Below are positions 39,932-47,433 of a DNA stretch of 64,000 nucleotides, piece by piece. The stretch comes from Streptomyces yangpuensis (GTDB lineage Bacteria; Actinomycetota; Actinomycetes; Streptomycetales; Streptomycetaceae), in NCBI RefSeq assembly GCF_001005295.1, contig NZ_LBMK01000002.1:1803196-1867195 (forward strand), in the 5' to 3' direction. The position numbers and the translations under genes were made by a program. Below the pieces are notes generated by a model. It made no database searches and was not told the DNA's origin. It saw nothing but the letters and a program-made list of their open reading frames with translations. The stretch's first letter is position 1. Every line of letters starts with the position of its first letter.

Positions 39932-41310
39932 GCTCCACTCCTTCGGAAACGCCGGACATTGAAGATCATCGCGGGGACGACGAGGAGCAGGAGCACCATG
40001 CTGAGCGCGCTGCCCAGCCCCTGGTCGTTGCCACCGCCGAAGGAGACCAGCCACATGCGGGTGGCCAGGACGTTCGCCTCCTCCTGGACCGGTCCGGGGG
40101 CGATGATCCAGACGAGGTCGAAGACCTTCATCACGTTGATGACCAGGGTCACGAAGACCACGGTGAGTACCGGTGCGAGCAGCGGCACCGTGATCTTGCG
40201 GAAGATCTGGCCCTCGGTGGCGCCGTCCATGCGTGCGGCCTCCAACGCGTCGCGCGGGATGGCCGCGAGGCCGGCGCCGATCAGGACCATCGAGAAGCCG
40301 GTCCAGACCCACAGGTAGGCGCCGATGATGGCGGGTGTGACCAGCGCGGGGCCGAGCCAGTTCACGCCCTGGTACGGGGCTTCGAAGTTGGCGGCGGGCA
40401 GCCGGACGGTGTAGTCGCCGTCGGCCAGGCCGGCGAATCGGAAGGACCCGTCGTCGGCCGTGGTGGCGGTCGCGGCGACGCGGCCGTCCCGCACGGCCTC
40501 GACCGTCATGCCGGGCAGCCCCTTCTCGCCGGGGTCGACCCGGCCTGGTGTGCCGGTGCCGCCGGGGGCGAAGTCGAGGTAGACGACACCCCCGATCGAG
40601 TCCGCGGCGCCTGCGGTGCCCGCGGCGGGCGAGGCCCCCGCCGCGTCGGCCGGGCCGGCCGCGGCCTTCGCGCCGGCCGGCAGGGCGTCGGGAGCGACTC
40701 CGATGAACCCGAGGCCGATCGAGCCCCCGGGCCGTACGGTCGACGTGGTGGTGTACGGGCCGCCCGCCCCGCCCGTCAGACCGTGGCCCTCCCGGGCCCG
40801 GGCCGTCGGATACGCGGCGGCGTCGTCGAAGCCGTCGTGGACGGCGACGGCGGCGGCGTTGAGCACGCCCCGGTCCGGGTCCTGTTCGTAGGCGAGCCGG
40901 AAGATGATGCCCGCGGCGAGGAACGACACGGCCATCGGCAGGAAGAGGACCAGCTTGAACGCGGTGGCCCAGCGCACCTTCTCGGTGAGTACGGCGAGCA
41001 GCAGCCCCAGTCCGGTGAGCAGGGTGGGGGCGACGACGACCCAGATGGCGCTGTTGCGGATGGCCTTGAGGGTGGCCGGGTCCTGCACGATCGCCGCGTA
41101 GTTCGCGGCGCCGACGAACCGGTCGCCGCTGGCGTCGAAGAGGCTGCGGCCGAAGGAGAAGAGGACGGGGTAGACGACCAGCGCGCCGAGCAGCAGCAGG
41201 GCCGGCAGGACGAAGACGACCGCGAGGCGGCGCTTCCGGCGCTGGGCCCGGCGCTTGCCGTCGGCCGCGGAGCCGACGGTCGGGGGGCGGACGGTCACGG
41301 TGTCAGCCAT
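39928..41310 (-). CDS. Sugar ABC transporter permease, MalF type, with inserted beta-sandwich domain
   Basis: A 460-residue permease; typical CUT1 MalF-type Streptomyces permeases are about 300-330. After three membrane helices, an extracytoplasmic insert of about 160 residues (about 145-305) breaks the usual topology. It has a Gly/Ala/Pro-rich linker, then a carboxypeptidase-regulatory/SdrD-B-like module ('GGVVYLDFAPGGTGTPGRVD', 'GLPGMTVEAVRDGRVAATAT', 'DGSFRFAGLADGDYTVRLPA'). The remaining helices and the EAA loop 'AIPRDALEAARMDGATEGQI' are normal. It sits 10 bp after the solute-binding protein gene and is coupled to the MalG-type gene. Confidence 0.93.
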   Translation of the reverse strand: MADTVTVRPPTVGSAADGKRRAQRRKRRLAVVFVLPALLLLGALVVYPVLFSFGRSLFDASGDRFVGAANYAAIVQDPATLKAIRNSAIWVVVAPTLLTGLGLLLAVLTEKVRWATAFKLVLFLPMAVSFLAAGIIFRLAYEQDPDRGVLNAAAVAVHDGFDDAAAYPTARAREGHGLTGGAGGPYTTTSTVRPGGSIGLGFIGVAPDALPAGAKAAAGPADAAGASPAAGTAGAADSIGGVVYLDFAPGGTGTPGRVDPGEKGLPGMTVEAVRDGRVAATATTADDGSFRFAGLADGDYTVRLPAANFEAPYQGVNWLGPALVTPAIIGAYLWVWTGFSMVLIGAGLAAIPRDALEAARMDGATEGQIFRKITVPLLAPVLTVVFVTLVINVMKVFDLVWIIAPGPVQEEANVLATRMWLVSFGGGNDQGLGSALSMVLLLLVVPAMIFNVRRFRRSGA

Positions 41311-41320
41311 GGCGGTCGCC

Positions 41321-42652
41321 TCAGTTCCCGTAGGCCTTGGCGGCCTCGGCCTCGAGCTTCGCGGCGGTGCCCTGCGGGTCGGACGGGTCGCGCAGGAAGT
41401 CCTGGAGGAGCTTCCACTCGCCCGCGCCCTTGGTGCCGCCGAACGCGGCCGGTGCCTGGTCCGACATGTCGAAGCGGATCGAGTTGCCCGCGGCGATCAG
41501 CGAGTCGGCGGTGCTGCGGGTGGTGTCGTCGCTGTACGAGGCGAAGTCGACCTCGTTGTTCGGGGACAGGAAGCCGCCCGCGCCGGCCCAGACCTCGGCC
41601 GCCTCGGCACTCGCCAGGAACTCGACCAGCTTCAGGCCGGCCTTGCCGTTCTTGCCGTCCTTCAGGACGACCGCCGCGTCACCGCCGCTGACCACCGGCG
41701 GCCGGCCGCCGTCGACCGACGGGAAGGGGAAGAACTTGGCGTCCTGTCCGAGCTTCTTGCCGAACTGGCCCTTGGCGACGCCGCCGACGAAGTCGCCCTC
41801 GTAGACCATGCCCGCCTTGGGTTCCGGGCCGAAGACCTGCGCGACCGAGGTGGGGAAGTCGGTTCCGAGTGCTGCCTGGGCGCCGCCGGCGACGAGCTGC
41901 TTGTCCTTGAACAGTTCCCCGAGGGTGGTCAGGGCCCGCACGACGCTCTCGTCGGTCCACTTCAGCTTGTGCTGGGCGAGCTGGTCGTACTTCTCCGGTC
42001 CGGCCTGGGAGAGGTAGATGTTCTCGAACCAGTCGGTGAGGGTCCAGCCGTCCTCGCCGGCTATGGCGAAGGCCGGGCGGCCGGAGTCCGCGAGGGTGCG
42101 GCCGGTCTTCAGCATGTCGCTGTAGCTCTTGGGCTCGCCGACGCCGGCCTGGGCGAAGGCCTCCGGGGCGTACCAGACGGTCGACTTGTGGGCGGCCTTG
42201 AAGTAGAGGCCGTAGTACGTGCCGTCGACCGTGCCGTAGTTCTTCCACACCGGGGCGAGGGTGGATCCGGCGGTCTGGGCGGTCTGCTCGGACAGCGGCT
42301 GGAGCCAGCCCTCCTTCGCGAACTGCTGGAGCACGCCGACCTGCGGCACCATCACCACGTCGGGTGCGTTGCCGCCTTCGATCTTGCTTCCGACGAAGGT
42401 GGAGACGTTGTCGCCGGAGGGCACGAAGACGGTCTTGGCGCCGGTCTTCTGGGTGAAGGCGTCGAGGACCTTCTTGAAGCTCTGCTGCTCGGCGCCGGTC
42501 CAGACGCCCGCCACGGTGACGGTCTGGCCGGCGAGTTCACCGCTGCCCGCGGGTCCGGTGGCGCCACCGCAGGCGGTGGCGGCGAGGGCGAGGGCGAGGG
42601 CGGCCGTCGCGGTGGCGGCACTGCGGCGGGACGTCTTGCTGGGTCGTCGCAT
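41321..42652 (-). CDS. Sugar ABC transporter solute-binding lipoprotein
   Basis: A 443-residue extracellular lipoprotein (SBP_bac_1/CUT1). Signal peptide with lipobox 'LALAATACGG' (Cys about residue 28), then an alpha-beta fold with 'APDVVMVPQVGVLQQFAKEG' and 'KSTVWYAPEAFAQAGV' typical of alpha-glucoside-binding AglE/ThuE proteins. ATG 42652 follows AAAGGA. It lies 128 bp behind the GH13 gene in the same direction, so the enzyme and importer form one locus, presumably for maltose-, trehalose- or sucrose-type alpha-glucosides. Confidence 0.93.
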   Translation of the reverse strand: MRRPSKTSRRSAATATAALALALAATACGGATGPAGSGELAGQTVTVAGVWTGAEQQSFKKVLDAFTQKTGAKTVFVPSGDNVSTFVGSKIEGGNAPDVVMVPQVGVLQQFAKEGWLQPLSEQTAQTAGSTLAPVWKNYGTVDGTYYGLYFKAAHKSTVWYAPEAFAQAGVGEPKSYSDMLKTGRTLADSGRPAFAIAGEDGWTLTDWFENIYLSQAGPEKYDQLAQHKLKWTDESVVRALTTLGELFKDKQLVAGGAQAALGTDFPTSVAQVFGPEPKAGMVYEGDFVGGVAKGQFGKKLGQDAKFFPFPSVDGGRPPVVSGGDAAVVLKDGKNGKAGLKLVEFLASAEAAEVWAGAGGFLSPNNEVDFASYSDDTTRSTADSLIAAGNSIRFDMSDQAPAAFGGTKGAGEWKLLQDFLRDPSDPQGTAAKLEAEAAKAYGN

Positions 42653-42780
42653 GAGGAGTCCTTTCGGGGAAGTCCGGGGCCGGGGCAGGGCCTGCCCGGG
42701 ACCACGGGCTGAGGAAGGAGCGGGCTGCGGGGGGTGCAGGCTGCGGGGCTGCACGTGCGGGGCCGGGGGCCGGCCGGCGG

Positions 42781-44484
42781 TTACGGCTGCGGGGCCGCCG
42801 GGCCGGGAGCCGGGTACTCGCCCGCCCACCAGGCCGCGGTCGCCGCGGGGAGGATTCCGTCGGGGCAGGGGCCGCTGGCGAGCAGCGGGGTACCGGGGAC
42901 CGGTGCGGGCACCGGCTCCGTGCCGAAGTTCACCGCGCAGATCAGGCCGTCACCGCGGGCGATGGCCAGGACCTGCGCGGGCGCGTCCAGCCAGCGCAGG
43001 GTGCCGTCGCCGAGCTGCGGCAGGGTGCGCCGCAGCTGGAGGCCGTCGCGGTAGAGGTGCCAGAAGGAGCGGGTGTCGGCCAGGGCCCGGTCGGTGGAGT
43101 GTTCGGCGAACCACTCGGGCTGCGGGAGCCAGGGCTTGACGCCGGCGGTCTCCTGGCTGAAGCCGAAGGGGGAGGCGTGTCCGGACCAGGGCAGGGGCAC
43201 GCGGCAGCCGTCCCGTACGTGCTTGCGGCTGCCGGTACGGCGGAAGATCGGGTCGGTGAGGACCTCGTCGGGCAGATCGAGGACCTCGGGCAGGCCGAGC
43301 TCCTCGCCCTGGTACACGTACGCGGCCCCGGGCAGGGCGAGCATCAGCAGGGCCGCGGCGCGGGCGCGGGCCGCTCCCAGTCCGCTGCCCTCCACCCCCG
43401 GCTCGCCCGCGTAGCGGGTGACCGTGCGGACCTGGTCGTGGTTGTTGAGGACCCAGGTGACGGTGGAGCCGGTGCCGGCGATGTCGCGTATCGCCTCGGT
43501 GATCGTCGCGCGGAAGGCCTCGGCGTCCCAGGGTGCGCTGAGCAGGTCGAAGAAGAACGCCTGGTGCAGTTCGTCGGGGCGGACGTACTCGGCGTGCTCG
43601 CGCGCGGTGGGCACGGACACCTCGCCCACCAGCAGCCGCTCGTGGCCGTCCCGGGCGGTGTACTCCTCGCAGACCGAGCGCCAGCGGCGCCATACGCCGT
43701 GCACCTCGGGCTGGTTCCAGGCCAGCTGGTTGACGGCGTCGCGGGCCCGCTCGTCGGCGCCCGGGTCGTCGGAGTCGGGCAGCTCGGGGTGCTTGAACAG
43801 GCCTGCGGCGACATCGATGCGGAAACCGTCGACACCCCGGTCCAGCCAGAAGCGCAGCACCCGCTCGAACTCGTCGCCCACGGCGGGGTCGCGCCAGTTC
43901 AGGTCGGGCTGCTCGGGCGTGAAGAGGTGCAGGTACCAGTCGCCGGGGGTGCCGTCGGCCGCGGTGGTCCGGCTCCAGGCCGGGCCGCCGAACATGGCGT
44001 GCCAGTTGTTGGGCGGCTCCGCGCCGTCCGGGCCGCGGCCCGGCGCGAAGTGGAAGCGGGAGCGTGGTGCGCTGCCCGGCTCCGCCGCGAGCGCCTCGCG
44101 GAACCACGGGTGCTCGCTGGAGCAGTGGTTCGGAACGATGTCGAGCAGCAGCTTCAGACCGAGCCGGTGGGCGTCGGACACGAGGCGGTCGAACTCCGCG
44201 AGGTCGCCGTAGACCGGGTCGACGCCGCAGTAGTCGGCGACGTCGTAGCCGTGGTCGTGCTGCGGCGACGGGTAGAAGGGGCTGAGCCAGATGCCGTCCA
44301 CGCCGAGCTTGCGCAGGTAGGGAAGTCCGGCGCGGACGCCGGCGAGGTCGCCGACCCCGTCCCCGGTGCTGTCGAGGAAGCTGCGGACGTAGACCTGGTA
44401 GATCACCGCGTCGCGCCACCAGGGGGCGGAGGGGGCGGCGCTGCGGGAGGGGCGACCGGTACCGGCCGGAAGGGTGCTGAGCAT
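42781..44484 (-). CDS. GH13 alpha-glucosidase
   Basis: A 567-residue cytoplasmic alpha-glucosidase of the oligo-1,6-glucosidase/AglA type. It has 'AVIYQVYVRSFLDSTGDGVG', 'DIVPNHCS', nucleophile D224 in 'GVDGFRIDVAAG', acid/base E288 in 'LLVGEV', and transition-state stabiliser D350 in 'VLNNHDQ'. It would hydrolyse the sugar imported by the downstream transporter. First gene of the locus; a 211-bp regulatory region with a terminator hairpin and a motif overlapping its promoter precedes it. ATG 44484 has only a weak Shine-Dalgarno sequence. The order (enzyme first) differs from the aglEFGA order I recall for S. coelicolor. Confidence 0.94.
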   Translation of the reverse strand: MLSTLPAGTGRPSRSAAPSAPWWRDAVIYQVYVRSFLDSTGDGVGDLAGVRAGLPYLRKLGVDGIWLSPFYPSPQHDHGYDVADYCGVDPVYGDLAEFDRLVSDAHRLGLKLLLDIVPNHCSSEHPWFREALAAEPGSAPRSRFHFAPGRGPDGAEPPNNWHAMFGGPAWSRTTAADGTPGDWYLHLFTPEQPDLNWRDPAVGDEFERVLRFWLDRGVDGFRIDVAAGLFKHPELPDSDDPGADERARDAVNQLAWNQPEVHGVWRRWRSVCEEYTARDGHERLLVGEVSVPTAREHAEYVRPDELHQAFFFDLLSAPWDAEAFRATITEAIRDIAGTGSTVTWVLNNHDQVRTVTRYAGEPGVEGSGLGAARARAAALLMLALPGAAYVYQGEELGLPEVLDLPDEVLTDPIFRRTGSRKHVRDGCRVPLPWSGHASPFGFSQETAGVKPWLPQPEWFAEHSTDRALADTRSFWHLYRDGLQLRRTLPQLGDGTLRWLDAPAQVLAIARGDGLICAVNFGTEPVPAPVPGTPLLASGPCPDGILPAATAAWWAGEYPAPGPAAPQP

Positions 44485-44545
44485 CTCGCGTCGACCTGTC
44501 TGCTGAATGCGAGAGCGCCCTGGATCAGGTGCGCTGTTATGCATG

Positions 44546-44577
44546 CATGTTAAGTAGCAGCGACTGGAAGGTGTCAA
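44546..44577 (-). promoter_or_regulatory. Candidate promoter/operator of the alpha-glucoside operon
   Basis: On the minus strand TTGACA (44577-44572) is followed by CTACTTAACATG (44557-44546), which overlaps the expected -10 zone. The same 12-mer forms half of the hairpin at 44639-44677 in opposite orientation. An adjacent perfect palindrome ATGCATGCAT (44539-44548) and outer arms CGCTG/CAGCG (44532/44562) suggest a repressor site. No LacI/GntR regulator gene is visible in the window. Confidence 0.5.
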
Positions 44578-44638
44578 CGATGTGTCCAGAATCAGGCGAA
44601 AGCTGGGGTGTTTTGTCCCTGAATGCACACGTGCATGA

Positions 44639-44677
44639 CTGAGGGCTCCTACTTAACATGTAAGTAGGAGCCCTCAG
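44639..44677 (-). terminator. 16-bp perfect hairpin below the orphan binding-protein gene
   Basis: CTGAGGGCTCCTACTT (44639-44654) and its exact complement (44662-44677) flank a 7-nt loop. It lies 20 bp past the stop of the minus-strand binding-protein gene, as expected for its terminator, and separates it from the glucosidase operon. Its inner part, CTACTTA-ACATG-TAAGTAG, repeats the motif in the glucosidase promoter, so it could double as an operator. Confidence 0.8.
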
Positions 44678-44696
44678 GGGAGGTGGAGAAGTGCGA

Positions 44697-45971
44697 TCAG
44701 TCCGTGCGGGAAATGGCCCCGAGCTCGCGCGCCAGCCGCGCCACCGCTTCCTCGGGCGTCTGCCGCGACGCCATCAGGTCCTGCCCCACGGCCTGCACGG
44801 CGAGGCTCACCTGGTCGTAGCGCGGGCTCTTGGGGCGCGGCACCGCCGACAGCACGCTCTCGCGCAGGGTCGGCAGGTACGGATACGCGCGGACCAGCTC
44901 GGGATCCTCGTACAGCGCGGCGCGCACCGGTGGCAGCGAGCCCTCGGTCAGCACCCGCCGCTGCACCCGCTCGCTGGTGAGGTAGGAGATCAGATCGGCC
45001 GCCGATGCCGGATGGCGTGCGTGACTGCTGACGGCGAGGTTGGAGCCGCCCAGCACGCTCGTGCCGGGCCCGTCGGCCCCGGGCAGCGGCACCGCGCCGA
45101 ACCGGCCCGCGACCTTCGATCCCGCCGCGCTCGCGTCCGCGTACACATACGGCCAGTTCCGCAGGAAGAGCAGCCGGCCGTCCTGGAACGCCTTCCTGGA
45201 CTCCTCCTCCTTGTAGCCGAGCGCCTCGCGGGAGATCCAGCCGTCCCGCACCCCGTCCGCGAGGAACCGCAGCCCGGTGCGCGCCGCGTCGGAGTCCACG
45301 GTGACGCGGGCGCCGTCGTCGCGCAGGATCGAACCGCCCGCCGAATGCACGGCCTCGGTGACGTTGACCGTCAGCCCCTCGTACGGGAGGAACTGGCCGG
45401 CATAGCCGTCCAGGCCGTGCCTCGGGGCGATCGTGCGCGCCTGACGGACCAGTTCGGACCAGGTCCGCGGCGGCTGCTCGCCCTCCAGCTCCAGGATGTC
45501 CTTGCGGTAGTACAGCAGGCCGGCGTTGGTGACGTACGGCACCGCGTACAGCTGTCCGTCGAAGGTCGCGGTGTCCACGACCGGCCGCAGGAAGGCGTCC
45601 AGCGGGAAGCGGCTGCGTTCGAGCGGGGAGATCCATCCGGCGGCCGCGAACTCGGACGTCCAGGCGACATCGATGTTCAGCACGTCGAACCGGTCACGGC
45701 CTGATCGCAGTTCGCTGATCATCTGGGCCCGGGTCTCGTCGGCCGAGTCGGGCAGCTCGACGAGCGTGACGCGCTCGTCGGGACGGCTCTCGTTCCAGTC
45801 GTCGAGGAGCGGACCGAGGTAGTCGGTCAGATCGCCCGCCGTCACGAGCGTCAGGGGGCCGCGGGCGTCAAAAGTGGCGCCCGCGTCGGGGCGGACACCG
45901 AGACCGGCGTACCCCGTCAGCACCACCGCCACCACCAGGAGAGCTCTACCCGCGGCACGCATCCACCGCAT
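44697..45971 (-). CDS. Orphan extracellular sugar-binding protein
   Basis: A 424-residue SBP_bac_1 protein with an N-terminal hydrophobic signal or anchor (ALLVVAVVLTGYAGLG) but no lipobox Cys, so it is either secreted or membrane-anchored by an uncleaved helix. Family features include 'DVLNIDVAWTSEFAAAGWIS' and 'LYAVPYVTNAGLLYYRKDIL'. GGGAGGAAT precedes ATG 45971 at ideal spacing. No permease genes follow; a strong hairpin ends the transcript, then the glucosidase operon starts. It may present a second substrate to that importer or belong to a distant one. Confidence 0.9.
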   Translation of the reverse strand: MRWMRAAGRALLVVAVVLTGYAGLGVRPDAGATFDARGPLTLVTAGDLTDYLGPLLDDWNESRPDERVTLVELPDSADETRAQMISELRSGRDRFDVLNIDVAWTSEFAAAGWISPLERSRFPLDAFLRPVVDTATFDGQLYAVPYVTNAGLLYYRKDILELEGEQPPRTWSELVRQARTIAPRHGLDGYAGQFLPYEGLTVNVTEAVHSAGGSILRDDGARVTVDSDAARTGLRFLADGVRDGWISREALGYKEEESRKAFQDGRLLFLRNWPYVYADASAAGSKVAGRFGAVPLPGADGPGTSVLGGSNLAVSSHARHPASAADLISYLTSERVQRRVLTEGSLPPVRAALYEDPELVRAYPYLPTLRESVLSAVPRPKSPRYDQVSLAVQAVGQDLMASRQTPEEAVARLARELGAISRTD

Positions 45972-46138
45972 AGATTCCTCCCAGTGCACGATCCGGCTGC
46001 ATCGCCGACCACCGTGGCCTATATATACCCGTTAGGCATGGGCGATACTAGACGTCCAGGCAGACGGGACGAACGGCGGCGACATCCGTCCCGATGCCAG
46101 TGAACGGTTGACTACACAGCGGGAGGGAGGGGGAGCGA

Positions 46139-46645
46139 GTGCGGCTGGCGCTCCTTGCGCTCCTCACCCGTAGCCCTGCGCACGGTTACGAGCTCAAGCA
46201 GGACCTTGAGAAGCTCCTGGGCGCCGCGTACCCTCAGCCCAACGTGGGTCAGATCTACGTCACCCTCGGCCGGCTGGAGAAGAGCGGTCTGATCGAGGGC
46301 GAGGACGTCGAACAGTCGGGCCGGCCCAACAAACGCACGTACAAGCTGACGGACGCAGGGCGCGAAGCCGTACTGGCGTGGTTCGAGGACACCGCCGAGG
46401 AACCCCGGGTACGGGACGAGTTCTTCATGAAACTGGCGCTCGCACCGCAGTCGGGACTGGCCGATCCGATAGCTCTGATCAACAAGCAGCGGCGCCAGTA
46501 CCTCAACACCATGCGGGACCTGTCGAAGCTGGCCGCGGCCGAGGACCGCGACAACAAGATCTCCCAACTGCTGATCGAGGGCGCCATGCTGCACCTGCAG
46601 GCCGACCTCGACTGGCTGGAACGCTGTCAGGAGGAGCTGGAATGA
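46139..46645 (+). CDS. PadR-family transcriptional regulator
   Basis: A 168-residue winged-helix repressor: 'LTRSPAHGYELKQDLEKLLG', 'NVGQIYVTLGRLEKSGLIEG' and a C-terminal dimerisation helix. It begins at GTG 46139. Its last bases overlap the ATPase gene start (ATGA), so regulator, ATPase and permease form one operon. PadR members next to FtsX-type exporters usually repress them until an antimicrobial or lipid ligand binds. The upstream gap carries an AT-rich TATATATACC block (46018-46027) shared with the divergent binding-protein promoter. Confidence 0.93.
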   Translation: MRLALLALLTRSPAHGYELKQDLEKLLGAAYPQPNVGQIYVTLGRLEKSGLIEGEDVEQSGRPNKRTYKLTDAGREAVLAWFEDTAEEPRVRDEFFMKLALAPQSGLADPIALINKQRRQYLNTMRDLSKLAAAEDRDNKISQLLIEGAMLHLQADLDWLERCQEELE

Positions 46646-47433
46646 GCGACGACGCCACCGCCGCTCCAGCCGTGCCCACCGCCCGCCCCGCCACGCCGAT
46701 CGTCCGCGCCGAGGGACTGACCAAGACCCACCACGGCGAGGGCGCACCGGTGCCCGCCGTCCGCGGTGTGGACCTCTCCGTCCAGCCCGGCGAGTTCGTC
46801 GCGGTCACCGGCCCGTCCGGAGCCGGCAAGTCCACGCTGCTGCACCTCATCGGCGGCCTCCAGCGGCCCGACGGCGGCAAGCTGTGGATCGACGGCGAGC
46901 GGGTCGACGCATACCGGGAGGCCCGCTGGGCCGTCCTGCGCCGCCGCAGCATCGGCGTCGTCTTCCAGTTCTTCAACCTCGTCTCCAACCTCACCGTCGC
47001 CGACAACGTCGAACTGCCCGCCCTGCTCGCCGGCGTCTCCCCGAAGGCCGCCCGCGACTCCCGCGCGGAACTGCTCGCCGAACTCGGCCTCGAAGGCCGC
47101 GAACGGGCCATGCCCGGAGAACTGTCCGGCGGCGAACAGCAGCGCGTCGCGCTCGCCCGTGCCCTGGTCAACCACCCCGCGCTGCTGCTCGCCGACGAAC
47201 CGGCCGGCAGCCTCGACAGCAAGGGCACCCGTGAGGTGCTGCGGCTGCTCACCCGGTTCCACCAGCGCGGCCAGACGATCATGATGGTCACCCACGACGC
47301 CCGGATGGCCAGCGCCGCCGACCGCGTCATCAGCTTCTTCGACGGCCGGATAGCCGACGACGCGCAGCTCGGCGGCGGGCGCCGCCCCGGGCCGTCCGGC
47401 GGCGTCTCCGGCGTGCTCGAACTCAAGGAGTGA
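46642..47433 (+). CDS. ABC transporter ATP-binding protein (MacB/LolD-like)
   Basis: A 263-residue ATPase. Walker A 'GPSGAGKST' (57-65), Q-loop 'GVVFQFFNLVSNLTV', signature 'LSGGEQQRVALARAL', Walker B 'LLLADEPAGSLDSKGT' and the switch His in 'MVTHDARMA'. It pairs with the FtsX-type permease encoded next, with coupled overlaps on both sides (ATGA and GTGA). Such transporters are mechanotransmitters or exporters for peptides, lipoproteins or drugs. Confidence 0.95.
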   Translation: MSDDATAAPAVPTARPATPIVRAEGLTKTHHGEGAPVPAVRGVDLSVQPGEFVAVTGPSGAGKSTLLHLIGGLQRPDGGKLWIDGERVDAYREARWAVLRRRSIGVVFQFFNLVSNLTVADNVELPALLAGVSPKAARDSRAELLAELGLEGRERAMPGELSGGEQQRVALARALVNHPALLLADEPAGSLDSKGTREVLRLLTRFHQRGQTIMMVTHDARMASAADRVISFFDGRIADDAQLGGGRRPGPSGGVSGVLELKE

